A DNA stretch of 64,000 bases from Wyeomyia smithii (taxonomy: Eukaryota; Arthropoda; Insecta; Diptera; Culicidae). Location of the stretch: assembly GCF_029784165.1 (NCBI RefSeq), contig NC_073695.1, positions 201,333,136 to 201,397,135 of the forward strand. The letters run 5' to 3'. Positions 32,902-45,373 of this stretch are shown one piece after another (the first letter of the stretch is position 1; each line of letters opens with the position of its first letter). Made by a program: the position numbers and the translations under genes. Below the pieces are notes generated by a model that saw only the letters and a program-made list of their open reading frames with translations, was not told the origin of the DNA and made no database searches.

Positions 32902-34584
32902 AGGCAAGGGTCAACCACACCCGAATTTTATCAATTCCGCCTCACACATCTCATAAGCTACAGCCACTTGATGTAGCATTTATGGGTCCTTTTAAAGGAG
33001 CCTATTCTGATGCATTAGATAGGCTTCTTAAACGGAATGGTGGGAAAGCAGTAACAATATACAACGTTGCTGCTTTGGTTAACGAGGCATTCAAACAAAC
33101 TGCCAAGAAGACCGTGGCTCATAATGGTTATAAAACAACCGGAATAATGCCATTTGACCGAAATGTATTTTCTGACGCTGATTTTGCGGCTTCTGATTTA
33201 CTCGGGCGACCCTTTAAAACCATTGATTCCTCACCGAAAGTTGTACAGAATGAACAGCAACTCACTGTTGAACTTGGTGACGTTGTACCAGATAATAATC
33301 TGATATTGGACATCAACACCTTTTATTTCGTTGATGAAAACGGAAGTCTTACATCGCTTGTCGTGCAAGACACCGATGCCAGCTCAACCGTTGTGATGGA
33401 TCAAGAACCGGAGTTGTTGAAACCGGAGTTTCAGAACCGACCGCCATTGACACATGAGAATAGAAATTCGCCGTTTTCTGTATCGTCAAAATAGAGTCAA
33501 ATCAGACACCATCAGTTTCTGAACAGAGAACATTGGCAAAAAGAAGTAGGTGGGATTGGCCGAATGCCGCAGTTCGGTCCGCTAAACATGATCTTCCGTT
33601 GGTGCTCGATAGAGACTCTGAGCTGGAAGCTGAAGTGCAAAAAATAAGCAAGCGGAAGGTTAACAGAAAAAAAATCATTGCGAGGAACTCACGTCGTCGC
33701 CATACCGGAAGAAGCTGAAGCAGGAACAGGTAGCAAAGGATATAAAAAACATTCGAAAAAGACCTACGCGAAAGCCAAAGGCTAAACAAGACAGGAAGGA
33801 AGATATTATTTGTCATACATGTGGATATCTGTTTAGCGTTTCAGAACACGGAGATGGCTGGCAGAAATGCATCACATGTAGTGAATGGTTTCACATTGAA
33901 TGCCAGCGCTCTGACAATGAGCCGTTGAAGTGTTTTCTCTGCAGTTAAACTGCGTTCGTTATATTTCTCTTTTCACAAAGCTTGATTAACTTGTTATTAC
34001 AAGAATTGAATTTCTTTGTTTTTTTCCCAGTAAAATTGTTTTTTTTTACAATAAAAAAAAGAATATCAAGCAGAATCATGCTGCAACAGAAACAAAATGG
34101 TTGTGTTTAAAATAAATTGATTAGAAAATAAAAAACGTTGACTCAAAAACAAGATTTAATCATAGTCATTAATTAGGTTAGTTGTTAATTGTTCAATTGG
34201 TTGACGCTTACAGCCACAATTGATGAAAATCAATTTTATATATTTTAGTTTATTCAAACACTTGTAGCTACAGCTTTTTTTAAGGCAGCTGCATAAAAAT
34301 GTTCTGTTTATTATATGGGGGGCATATTGTCCTTCTGCATCGGGGCATATTATACTGAATCAGGGGCGTTTTGCCCCGGCGGATTTAAAAGTCTGCAATT
34401 TAAACGTAATTTTTGTTTTTAATGTAGCGATTTCGTATAATATTCTTTACAAAGTAAAATATTTGCAGTGCATTACCAACTAAATGGTGTATTTAACTGT
34501 ATAAAAGATTCGTTGTTTGTGACAAGCATAACTGCAATATCGACGTTCTTGCTTAGGGGGGGCGTTTTATACCTTTTTACCCTA

Positions 34585-35223
34585 ATTACTTTTTACTTTT
34601 TTTTCAATTCTTTTTTTTTAAATGACACTGTTTTTCCTCCGCGAGCACTACGCCACGATAGAAGCAATCGTAAATGTATCCGTCGCCTGCCAGGATTACA
34701 CAAAATAACACACTTTTGCCTAAAAAAAAAATTTCTTCTGCTGCTTAACGGGGTTGCGTTTTGTTTTCTAAGATAAGCCACTTTACTAAATTGTAATCCA
34801 ACTGCAGCAGCTGATGTGAAGGCACTTGCGTGAAAAAATATAAGCGTTTGCCTGAAACCAACTTTTTTATATTTCACTACACTCGCAACAATCACCGGCC
34901 GCATGGAGAAAAACCGTAAGCCGTTTTTTTTTTGCACAAACTGATGAGACAGCAACGGACCTTCCAAGTGCTGCCTATTTTCTTTATAATCAAACACTAA
35001 ATTCTTTGTTGACTCGTTTACCGACTGATATTTCCGTGTTTCGTAATTGTTTCTTTGCCACTTCAGCAAGCTGCTGTCGATAAAAGACTGTATTTCCACC
35101 AATGAAAGATATTCTAAGCCACTTGAAGCATAACTAAATCACACCCGATCCCGTGTTGACAGATTCTGCGACGAAATTACTGTCCTTGCTGGGTTCCTTT
35201 TCCCGAACCAGCTGTCACCAATA
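34585..35223. other. LTR-retroelement leader debris
   Basis: T-rich on the + strand. At the right edge the minus strand reads TTGGTGACAGCTGG directly after the LTR-end repeat, where a primer-binding site would be expected, though I cannot assign a tRNA. An open minus-strand frame (35102-34593) shows no domain. Confidence 0.4.
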
Positions 35224-35283
35224 TGTAGGGTAACCCCGGGTTACCCTGTCAGGAATTGTGATATTTTTCGAGATCAACCGACG
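35224..35283 (-). repeat. 60 bp LTR-end repeat, copy 2
   Basis: Direct repeat of 23494-23553 with one mismatch. On the minus strand it ends CCCTACA and is followed by TATTGGTGACAGCTGG, which looks like an LTR/primer-site boundary. The similarity to copy 1 stops sharply at 35283. Confidence 0.65.
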
Positions 35284-35885
35284 CAATTCCTGTACGTACG
35301 GCACGGACCGTACGGAAGCTATTATAATTCGCGATTAATTTGAGTCTTACATGAGAACTTACAGCTACCCCTAGAGCGTATTTCGCGAGAGACAATTTCC
35401 CCTCGCGAAATCACCACCTATCCTTATTACCCTAATGGCCTTTTCTCGGCCTGTCTCTATTTTGGATCACTTAATTTCAATTCTACTGCGAGTGGGGCGC
35501 CGTGCGCTCGTCACTCTACCTTGTTTACAAACATTTTCGGTAACTCACCTCTCGCGCGTCGATGATTTACCGATCCATCAAGTAACCAACCTCGGACTTT
35601 GGTTTGTTTTAATATAATTTGCTTACGGGTGTCGGTTTTCGTCACCCAAGCCAAGCGGAAGACTTGGCTTCAACAGCAAGCAAGCTCTGACCTACTTTCG
35701 CGCACAGCTGAAGGCTGTGCCAACGTTGAAAAGAATGCGGTAGGAAACCGGCCTCTTTTCGGGGTTCTAACTATGTCATCTAATGTGACGGAACCCTGTA
35801 GGCATCTACAGGAGGCGTGGGGGCCATTACAATCCTGTTCCTGAAACCTTTGTCCCTTGTTGTTCGAAGAAATCATCTCCATTTA
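35284..35885. other. possible remainder of 5' LTR; no gene
   Basis: Mixed-composition DNA with a CTTGGCTT/AAGCCAAG inverted motif near 35652-35672 and a GTAGGCATCTAC palindrome near 35800. It does not match the sequence beside the other LTR-end repeat. Confidence 0.3.
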
Positions 35886-38060
35886 ATTCGGCCAGCCATG
35901 TTGTCGGCGAAGGCCCCGCAGGTCGTCTTCCACTCGATCGAGCCACCTTAATCGTTGCGCGCCTAGTCGCATCGTTTCAGTAGAAGAACCATTTTATCGG
36001 ACTGTCGTCCGACATAGTTAAGACATGCCCAGCCCACCGTAGTCTCCGATTTTCACCGTATGAACGATGAGTGGTTCTCCTGATGCTGATGGAACTCGTG
36101 GTTCATCCGCCTCCGCCATGATCCAGCTTCCATTTGCACTCCACCAAAGATGGTACGCAACACTTTTCGTTCAGAAACCCCAAAGGCGCGTTGGTCCTCC
36201 CCGACCATGGTCCAAGTTTCGTGACCGTAGAGGATTACCAGTCTGATCAGTGTTTTGTAAATGATCGAGCTCGTGCGGCGGCGAATTTTATTCGAGCGGA
36301 GCATCCTCCGGAGTCCAACGTAGGACGATATCCTGCCATAAGGCGTCGACAAATTTCTGTCCTAGTGTTGTAAGCAGTCACCAGTGAGCACAAGTACTCG
36401 TCTACCATCTCTATTTCATTACCGCTAATATGAATGCGTGATGGGAGGTTGATACTGTCTTCTCTGTAGCCTCTTGCTTAGTCTCCGATGCGTTTACGGC
36501 CAGTCCAAATCTTCCGGCTCTTTCTCAAGGGTTCGTGCTACGATGTCCTCGGCGGAGCCAAAAAGCTGAACGGATCTCCTAAATATCATACAAGTCGTGT
36601 CGATAGCCGCCCTTCGTATTACACCTTCCAAAGCGATATTAAATAACAAGCACGATCATCCATAACTTGCAGTAACCTTCGTCGAGGTTCGAAGGGATTC
36701 GAGAATGATCTATCGTCGACTTGACCAACCGTGTCAGTTCATCCGAGAAACCGTAATCTTACATAATCTGCCATAGCTGATCTCGATCGATTGTATTGTA
36801 CGCTGATTAAAAGTCGATGAACAAATGGTGTGTAGGTACGTTATATTCACGGTGTTTGTGTAGAACATGCCGTACCGCGAATATTTAATCCGTGGTGGCA
36901 CGGGCACCAATTAATGCCGCCTGATATTGCCCCATGGATTCCCTCGCAAACGGTGATAGTCGAAGGGATAGAATTTGAGAGTACCTTGTAGGCGGCACTC
37001 AGAAGTGAGATTGTACGGTAATAGCTCCTGTCCTGTTGGAATTCTGTCATCATATGCGCGTACATTACAATCTACTACGACTTCGTCGTCCTTCTCTGCT
37101 ACATCGCCGTTAAGGTGTTCGTCGTAGTACTGCTTCCACCTTTTAGCCACCTCACACTTGTTCGTAAGAAAGTTGCCGTCCAGGTCCTTGAACATATCAG
37201 CTTGTGGCACATAGCCTTTGCGGGTACTGTTCAGCCCTTGTAGAACTTTCGTGTGTAATTTGCGGTATAGTTCCCCCATCGCCTCGCAATCTCGATCTTC
37301 CTGCCGGCTATTCTTCCGTAAGACCGAGTTTTGCCTGTTCCGAGCGCGTCGGTAGTCCTCTACTTTCACCCTCGTTCGGTGTAGCAGCATTCTCACTCAT
37401 GTTGCATTCTTCTCTTACACTAACTGTTCACACTCATTTCACCTGTTCGTTGTCATTGTACCCAGTGCCGCTACAGCAGAACTACCTATGGCTGATCTTC
37501 CGTTGGTAACGCTGCTTCCAGCTGCTGCAACTTCGGCGTTCCGTAGTTGCCCGATGTCTGGTCGCGGTGCCACACTGCCGTGAGATAACAAAGTGACGTA
37601 AGTGCCACTTTCTCGAATATGAGTTTTTCATGCCAATTTGTTCATTATTCGAAGACCTATCTTTTGGTATCTTCCATTTCGTTGTTACTTATTCGTACGT
37701 TGCATAAAATCAAAAAAACAAAGTGACGTTGGCACACATTTTCATACAAAAGTGATGAAGAATTCTTTTGTTTTCGGGCCGTACTGAAAAACAGATCACT
37801 TGGATCTACGTCACAATGTCATCTCACGGCAGCACAGCTCTGGTAAAAGGTAGCCTCTCGATATCCACTTATCCATACCTTCTGTCCCGACCAGCAAAGT
37901 TCCTGCAGTGCTACGATTTCGAAGTTGCGTGGATTGAGTTCATCATATATGATCCAGTCGCAACCGTAAAAGCATAACGATCTGCAGTTCCATGTACCAA
38001 GTTCCCAACCGTAGTCCTTATTTCGTCGCATTTGTCTTGCTGGCACCAGAACGTTGATCA
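35886..38060 (-). mobile_element. decayed second RTE-like retrotransposon
   Basis: The minus strand shows the same order as the element at 3341-7200. The endonuclease N-terminus has LGTWNCRSL and NFEIVALQELCWSGQ (38046-37819). A linker with KTEDYRRARNR-like and KRWKQYYDEHLNGD segments follows (37396-36911), and then a C-terminal RT piece with IYKTLIRLVILYGHETWTM and RKVLRTIFGGVQ (36352-36053). The catalytic FADD region (about 36560) is unreadable. Multiple stops, frameshifts and deletions (about 2.2 kb remain of 3.2 kb). It is clearly older than the 3341-7200 copy. Confidence 0.7.
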
Positions 38061-38267
38061 GCAGCTCCTAACATGGAGATCAGCTGTTTTGAGCCGCACC
38101 ATCTTGGTGACCAGACGTTCGGGTTAACGAAGCATTTCCTCTACCTCCAAAGTCTGGTTAACGCACCCAAGATCGCGTTGCACCTAATTGCCCAATATTG
38201 CCCAGTCATCGCCGCCCAGTTGTGTCCATGTTTGAGCTGGCAGTCTATTGTAGCTCGTGGAGAACTT

Positions 38268-38473
38268 ATGAGGACCGGAACTAAGTTTGACGCTCCTACC
38301 AAGTTGCTAGCTCACCATTTGAAGCCCGGGCAGATCTGGAATCGTGCGAAACCATGGAAGGCTACGCTAACAATGATAGAATGTGAAGAACCAGTGGTAC
38401 GCAAATTCGCGAACGACCAGAAACTGGAGCTGCTGAAAAACGTACGTACACGGGTAGAAATAAAATATCGAAA
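38268..38473 (+). pseudogene. copia-type gag fragment
   Basis: ATG at 38268 opens a peptide starting MRTGTKFDAPTKLL, with a later IWNRAKPWKATLTMIEC stretch. The pattern (a short GTKFD-type start, then a Trp/Arg-rich block) recalls the beginning of Ty1/copia gag proteins. It runs on the same strand as the copia pol relic at 45374. The two are separated by an insertion with TIR-like ends and a near-perfect 8 bp duplication (TATCGAAA/TAGCGAAA). I infer that both belong to one interrupted copia element. The gag homology itself is weak. Confidence 0.4.
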
Positions 38474-38699
38474 ACGGGCAAAATGACTCATGATTCCATG
38501 ATTTGGATGTATTTTCATGGTATGAATATACACCATGAGTAAAGACTCATGGAATCATGAACCAATTGTTCGTAACGCACCCCGTGCGTTACTGTTTTGC
38601 TGACGTCATGAGCAATTTGGATTGAAACCATGATTTATGGGTCATGAAAATTTGGCATTTGACTCATGAAATCGGGCGTTCAATTTATGAAATCTCCCT

Positions 38700-39190
38700 T
38701 TGACTCATGGAACCGTGATTGTGATTTATGAAAGCATGAGTTGCGAGTCACGACATATAGCATTTGACTCCAGGAATCGGGTGTTCGATTTATGAATTCT
38801 TGCTTTGGCTACTGGATCCATGATTTTGATTTATGAAATCATGAGTTGCGAGTCACGACATATAGCATTTGACTCCAGGAATCGGGTGTTCGATTTATGA
38901 ATTCTTGCTTTGGCTACTGGATCCATGATTTTGATTTATGAAATCATGAGTTGCGAGTCAGGACATATAGCATTTGACTCCAGAAATCGGGCGTTCGATT
39001 TATGAATTCTTGCTTTGGCTTATTCTAACCCATGAAATTATGAGCTGAACTCGTGAAATCATGAGTTGCGAGTCAGGACATATAGCATTTGACTCATGAA
39101 ATCGGGTGTTCGATTTATAAAACCTTGCTTTGATTTATGAAACCATGAATTGAATTCATGAATGATTGGGCTAGTTTCATGAGATCATGA
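38700..39190. repeat. ~105 bp tandem satellite, about four units
   Basis: Units starting TTGCGAGTCACGACATATAG occur at 38741, 38846, 38951 and 39066, giving periods of 105, 105 and 115 bp. The first two complete units are nearly identical. CATGAGT and TTTATGAA motifs recur within. The array is the left subterminal region of the surrounding element. Confidence 0.85.
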
Positions 39191-39688
39191 TTTGTGCGAT
39201 CCGATTCACGAAATTGCCCAATCCGAAGGAGAGTCACAAATAAAATAAGATTTTTTTTTTCAATTATCCCCCGAATGTTTTAAAAATAATATGGAAATAG
39301 TTTTTGTACGCGAGTAACCATTACTTTTTATAGAAAAACTTGTGTGAGTTTTCTTACAAAAGACATTAGCGCTCTGATTATAAAACAAATTTTTTTTATA
39401 TTTTGTCCCTGTGAAAATTGAACTAAAATTCATTTATTCTTCTCTGAAGGGTCACAGACGAAATTATTCCACTTGTGAAACGAAATTATTTTTTCCATTA
39501 AGTAGTCACGATGATAATTTAATGTACAAATGGTATGTTGTCTTAGAATAGTCACTAAGTCACCAGTTATCGATGATCCGTCAGACGAGTTAGACGCATC
39601 AAACGATCATTAGTCCATTTAACAAATCGCAATTCGCTACCGAAAGGGGTTTAAAGCTTGTGTGTATCAGCAAGCCCCCTACAGAAAT

Positions 39689-40719
39689 ATGGACTCGCTG
39701 AGGAAACATACCTTCTTCATCGATGTCCGCGGGATTCGAAAATTGAAGGATGAAACCGTTTACAGTTTTATCGCAAAGCAGTTAAAGCTCACACCGCAAG
39801 AAGTTACAACAATTCAGATTGACCGTATAGAAGGCAAGGTCTTTGTCGAGGTGAAGACGCAAGTAGGAGCAGCCGCTATTGTGGAACAGTATGACAATAA
39901 TTTGTTGCTCTCCCACGACGGTATTACTCACCGTATCAGGTTGCATATAGAGGACGGAGGTACAGATGTGAAACTACACCACCTTCCACCAAGAATGCCA
40001 GATATGTGGATAGCAGCTTTTTTTGCCGATTACGGGGAAGCTATTGCCATTAAGCAAGAAAGGTGCCGTTCGGAGTATTTCGGAAATATACCAAGTGGAG
40101 TCCGTAATATGCGCATTCGTTTGATGCAGCCAATTCCATCGTTCATAAGTATCAAATGATATAGCACTCACGTTACTTACAATAACCAAATCCAAACCTG
40201 CCGTCACTGTAATAACATCGTACACTTTGGATACAGTTGTGCGGAGAATCGAGCAACTATTGCTGCACAAGGCAGAGACTACTCTGGAGTAGACAGAGAA
40301 TGAGAAGTCAATCTCGTACGTCGCATCACTCCTCCCGCGAAAACTCCAGATCCATCGAGCCAAACCAGAGTGGTAAACGATCGGCAGAGGAGAATCCAAT
40401 CCCACCGACGCCAAAGGCAGCAAAATTCAAATACCCGAACCAACCAACAGCATCATCGTCATTGTCAAAGGAAGCCGAACCTGCAGCAACACCTGAGCAA
40501 CACCAAACCGAAGATAACCAAGTGAAGAGCGAAGAAGGGGCTCATCCCAAAGATCTCAGCAGAAGCACATCGAACACCCTCATTAGAATGACAGAGAAAG
40601 GAACGTTGGAGATTTCTGACGACGATGATCACTCGCAAAAGAGAAGAAGTTTACGCTCTGCCAACCACAACGCATCGACGGCAAGTAAATACTCTAACGA
40701 TCATGTCAGACACAAATAG
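39689..40719 (+). pseudogene. LINE ORF1 with CCHC zinc knuckle (stop and frameshift)
   Basis: ATG at 39689 (MDSLRKHTFF) opens about 156 codons of an RNA-binding-like domain. A TGA at 40157-40159 interrupts it, but the same frame continues into QTCRHCNNIVHFGYSCAENR, a CX2CX4HX4C knuckle (about 40195-40240). Then the readable frame shifts into a Ser/Pro/Glu-rich tail (RTSHHSSRENSRS onward) ending at TAG 40717-40719. ORF1 proteins of this group coat the element RNA as nucleic-acid chaperones. Its last bases overlap the ORF2 start at 40703. Confidence 0.65.
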
Positions 40720-43700
40720 AACACAACTCTTATCATACACGTTTGCAACCCTTAATTTGAATGGAATTAGCAACAACACCAAACTAAACGCACTAACAGC
40801 ATTTATACACACATTAGAAATAGACATAATCTGCATGCAAGAGGTACACTCTGAAGATTTCCAAATCCCAGGATATGAAACTGTTTTCAATATAAATGAA
40901 ACGAGACGCGGCACTGCGATTGCTCTCCGAAACGGTATTGTGGCGAATAATATAGTAAGGAGCGTAGATTCGAGAGTTATATGCATGAACTTGGGAAACG
41001 AAGTAACAATCATCAACGTTTACGCGCCATCTGGATCTCAGAATAGAGCCAATCGTGAAGATTTTTTCAACCGCATCCTACCCTTTTACTTGCAAAATCG
41101 ACCAAAATACTATTTACTTGCCGGTGATTTTAACTCGGTACTAAATCAAAGGGACACTACAGGAGTTTCAAATATGAGTGCTGCTCTAAAACGGGTCTGT
41201 GATGGACTAAATCTGAAGGATGTCTGGAGAGAATTAAACTCGCATGCTGATTATACCTTTGTGAGAGGTCGCTCGATGTCCAGAATCGACAGAATTTACG
41301 CCTCCCAAGAATGTCTCCCCAATATTCGGTATTGCACGATACAGGTGAACAGTTTCAGCGATCATAAAGCCGTGTTAATGCGAATAACGCTTCCCACTGA
41401 AAACATTCGACAGGATAGACCGTTTTGGAGATACAATAATAATGTGTTATAAATGAGAACCTCCAAGAATTCCACGCAAAATGGATATATTGGACTAGGC
41501 AGAAACAATACTACCGTACATGGACTGATTGGTGGTTTAGATACACAAAAAATAAAATTGCGTCGTTTTTCCGATGGAAAAATCCCTCAGAGTACAGAGT
41601 TTCAATAACACCATGGGATTCTATTATGCGAGTCTGAAACATGCTTATGATAGACACAAAGATACAGACTGCTCTGCTGAAATTAATAGAATAAAAGCCA
41701 TTATGTTACAAAAACAGAAATCATTCTCCGAATCAATGAAAACAGTAAAGCCAGGTTTTTTGGGTGGAGAAGATATATCTATATATCAAGTGGAAAATCA
41801 GTTTAAAGAACGAGCTAGTAGAACCATTAAATCCTTGCAAATCAACGACCATACTACACAAGACCAATCCATAATTCATGAGCATGTCTTACAATACTTC
41901 AAAAACTTGTACACCGCAGAAAATTTAGAATCAAATGACCAATTTCTTCCAAGCCGGACTCTAACACCTGACGATGTAATAAACAACCGACTTATGGACG
42001 ATTTCACCGAGGAAGAAGTGTTTGCTGCAATCAAAGGATCTACCACGAATAAATCACCTGGGAAAGATGGGCTCACTAGAGAATTCTATCTGAAAACATG
42101 GCCGATTATCGAAAGAGAGTTTACTGCAGTTTTGAATGAAATAAAAAACGGACATGTAACGCAAGATCTACAAGACGGTATCATTGTGCTAGTGCGCAAG
42201 CGTGGAGGCGGCGACGGAATTGAATCCTTCCGACCCATCACCCTGCTCAACGTAGACTATAAATTTCTAACACGAGTTCTAAAATGTAGATTAGAATTAT
42301 TGTCAACCAAAGTATTGTCTCACAACCAAAAATGCAGCAACGGGAAAAGAACGATATTCGAAGCAGTATGTACAATCCGAAACCATATTGCACTCTCAAA
42401 ACAAGAACGTATAGGCGGGATTTTGATTGCTTGCGATCTTAGCAATGCGTTTGACAGGGTCAACCACAATTTTCTTTTCTCAACGATTAGGAGAATGGGT
42501 TTTAACACGAGATTTGTGGACTTACTAGAGCCTTTGGCACCCCATGCCCGCTCACAACTCATTATAAACGGACGTGTCACCGAACCTTTCCATATAAGCA
42601 GATCGGTTCGCCAAGGAGACCTCCTTAGCATGCTATTGTTTGTGTTGTATCTACAGCCATTTTTAGATAAAATCGTAGCAATTTGTAACGGTCATAGAGA
42701 AGCTGTATTTGCCTACGCGGACGATATAACCATAATTATTCGTAATACTGAAAAAGTCGAACAGATACAACTGTGTTTCCAACAATTCAACAGAGTCGCA
42801 GGTGCAAAACTAAATCTAAGAAATACGGAAGCATTAGAAATCGGGCCGATAATGCCCAACTGGAACGGTTTCAATAAAAAGAGCGCAATAAAGGTTTTGG
42901 GAGTAGTTTTTAAAAATAACATAAAAGACACTGTGTCTGCCAGCTGGGAAAAAGTATACCGATCTACTAACGCGTTACTCTGGATAAATAGTCCGAGACT
43001 GGTAAATCTCAGACAAAAAGTAATCCTCCTAAACACATTTATCTGCTCAAAATTATGGTACATTGCATCCGTATTACCCCTACCAAACAAATACGCTGCG
43101 ATGTTCACGAAGCAAATAGGATTTTTCCTATGGGCAGAAGTGCCCGCACAGAGAGTAAAATTCATCGATGTCATTAGAAAAAAAAGTAAAGGAGGATTGG
43201 GTTTACTTGCACCAGACCTAGCAGCAAAATCGTTGTTAACAAGCCGTTACTTAAAATCGAGGGATACCGAATCTTTAGTTGATCACTACATGCAGCATGA
43301 CCACATTCCAAATGAATTAAGCTACCTTCACAGCATTAAGCTGTTGACAAGTCCTACAGAGCGCCTTCTAAATGAACCTGAAGCCAAGGAGATATACCAG
43401 TTTCAAATACAATCCCTGCCACCTGTAGCCATAACAACACGAGTTGACAAAAACTGGAGGAAAATTTGGAAAAACATAAACCATAAGTTCTTAAACTCGG
43501 ACGAAAAATCTGCATATTTTCTACTAATCCACGGAAAATATTATCACAACGATCTGTTGTTCCACCAAGAAAGGAGAGACAACCCGGACTGCTCTTTTTG
43601 CGGGCAGCGCGTAACGCTTGAATACGAATTTGCTAGCTGTCACAACCGAGTAGACATTTGGCACGAGGCGCAACGAAACTTACAACTGACAACACAACAA

Positions 43701-43871
43701 AATCAATTACAATTCAAGTTTTTTCACTACCCAGAGTTAAACGGAGAGCCTCAGCAAACGGTCGAAAGACTACTAAAAGCGTTCATTAGATTTATAATGT
43801 ATTCTTTAGAAATTCCTGAAAGTCTGAAAAGTATTGATAGCTTTAAAAGTTATATGACCATGTATCATTAA
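40703..43871 (+). pseudogene. LINE ORF2: apurinic-type endonuclease plus reverse transcriptase
   Basis: ATG at 40703 (MSDTNRTQLL). The endonuclease (40730-41450) has all main motifs: NLNGISN, MQEVH, INVYAPSG, LAGDFNSVLN and SDHKAVLM. A TAA at 41450 and a frame slip near 41580 separate it from the 41574-43871 frame. The RT has SPGKDGLTREFY, FRPITLLNVDYK, DLSNAFDRVNH, RSVRQGDLLSMLLF and the catalytic FAYADD. The C-terminus has a CSFCGQ...ASCHN cysteine motif in which the expected His position reads Tyr. Apart from these lesions the 765-codon RT frame is open. It nicks DNA and reverse-transcribes its own RNA in the intact family. Confidence 0.8.
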
Positions 43872-44042
43872 GAGCAAAGAAAGATCTGTTTCAGCATAAA
43901 AAAAAAGTCATTAAAAGGTACATTTAAATTTTTCTGATAACTTCATGGTGACCTTCATAGGAATAGTTTCCCCTGTTAGCCGCTGTGACTTCTGTGAGAG
44001 AATATTTGTCAAAAGTTTTGTTCAATAGAATTTGTGACCTTC

Positions 44043-44416
<374 letters not shown>

Positions 44417-44420
<4 letters not shown>

Positions 44421-45080
44421 AAAAAAATATCAGAAAAAGTGAACATCGGGCTTCAATCAACAAATGTTACTTTTTAGTCACCGTGACTTTTGTGAAGAAT
44501 TTCAAATGTTGTTATGAATATGCGATCTCTACAAAAATTTCGCAGAATTTTATTAACTATCCTTTTTAATCAAGTAACTTCGAAAAGATTAGTTCAATTT
44601 AATAAGATCACATATTTCTTAAAACTAACGTTCGATTAGTCTCAAAAGAGTCCCCGTATTAATTGATGTTTATTGAAGAATAAAGTAATGATCTATAACC
44701 GTTATTAAGAGGAATGCATCTTTTTTACGGAAGTCACCAAGAATTGGTGACGAGCACCTCAAGTTTGTTGGCTCACTTAAATGGTGGCAATGCTTGACGA
44801 AAGTAGTACATATATTATAAAATTAAACCATAATATGATTTAGAAGTTTTCCTTGATAATTTTCATATATTTTGTAACAAAATTACAACAAGAGTTATCC
44901 ATTAAAAGACAAACGCTGAAAAAATCAATAAATTTAATTTTTCGTGTTTCTAAAATATTTATAATTTTACAAATACTATCTAAAACTTAATTAAAATCGA
45001 TCGAGTTAGTGCCGCGGCTAGCAGAATTATGTACCGCACCACCATATACCGGCATGCAGTTTGACAGATATGTGTTACTT
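44417..45080. other. AT-rich non-coding interior of the composite element
   Basis: No gene. A GTCACCGTGACTTTTGTGA motif at about 44477 resembles CCGCTGTGACTTCTGTGAG at 43979, on the other side of the TA tract, suggesting a local duplication. Confidence 0.4.
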
Positions 45081-45350
45081 TTATAGCAGTCATGAGTCGT
45101 ATTTATAAAAACGCTCTGAGTAGCTCATGATATTCAGAGTTCAACTTATGGTATCATGAGTCATAACTCATAATTCTATGAGTCCATGCGACAGCGATGT
45201 GTTACGCTTATAATAGCCATGAGTCACATTCTTGAAAACGCTTTTCATAGCTCATGATATTCGGAGTTGACATCATGGTATCATGAGTCATAGGTCATGA
45301 TTCTGTCGGAAAACAACATTCATGATTTCATGACCTAAAAGGTCATGAAA
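45080..45350. repeat. right subterminal CATGA-rich repeats
   Basis: Two imperfect units (about 45085-45178 and 45185-45300) share GCCATGAGTC, CTCATGATATTC and GGTATCATGAGTCATA. The end holds two palindromes, TCATGACC/GGTCATGA and ACGGGAAAA/TTTTCCCGT. Confidence 0.75.
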
Positions 45351-45373
45351 ACGGGAAAATATTTTTTCCCGTG

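Larger units (their letters stand above)
31907..33948 (+). pseudogene. pogo-like transposase with C-terminal PHD-type zinc finger (broken)
   Basis: A cut-and-paste transposase gene of the DDE_1 family. In order: ATG at 31907 after a TTCGTAG acceptor-like site; a Pipsqueak-type helix-turn-helix (NLSRAMKAIHLGLSETQ, about 31957-32060) with an in-frame TAG just before and another just after it; a second DNA-binding region (about 32120-32340); the catalytic domain with NVDET (first Asp, 32454), a 63 bp in-frame intron (32479-32541, GTATAT...TTCAG), LLILDGHSSH (second Asp, about 32845); then a frame change at a hairpin scar. The next frame resumes PPHTSHKLQPLDVAFMGPFK (about 32935) and NGYKTTGIMPFD. 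The last part encodes a C4HC3-like cluster (CHTCGYLF, CITCSEWFHIEC, CFLC; 33810-33948), a PHD-type finger. Stops and frameshifts make it inactive. Confidence 0.8.
31470..34582 (+). mobile_element. complete pogo/Tigger-like DNA transposon with TIRs and TA duplication
   Basis: The left end GGGTAAAGAGGTATAAAACG and the right end CGTTTTATACCTTTTTACCC are inverted repeats of about 20 bp. They extend inward into C-runs and G-runs (a C homopolymer at about 31490-31505; GGGGGGG at about 34556-34562). TA flanks both ends (31468-31469 and 34583-34584), as for pogo/Tc1-type insertions. The 3,113 bp interior holds one transposase gene on the + strand (31907-33948), with intron, stops and frameshifts. The element is inserted in older LTR debris. 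Confidence 0.85.
39640..43910 (+). mobile_element. Tx1/L1-type LINE, nearly full length
   Basis: It contains ORF1 (39689-40719), an overlapping ORF2 (40703-43871) and an A9 tract (about 43899-43907) after the stop. The two-ORF plan, a CCHC knuckle in ORF1, apurinic endonuclease, YADD-type RT and a C-terminal cysteine motif fit the L1/Tx1 group. Only a few lesions are visible: an in-frame TGA and a frameshift in ORF1, a stop at 41450 and a frameshift near 41580 in ORF2. It is therefore the youngest LINE in the intron. Exact ends and target duplication were not determined. Confidence 0.75.

Noticed and set aside
38073..38486. 137-codon + strand ORF as a host gene
   Set aside because: Its second half looks copia gag-like, its first half overlaps the end of an RTE relic, and its end runs into a transposon tip.
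38700..39190. CRISPR-like regular repeats
   Set aside because: Head-to-tail 105 bp units without distinct spacers; this is a eukaryotic satellite, and the rest of the window is clearly insect.
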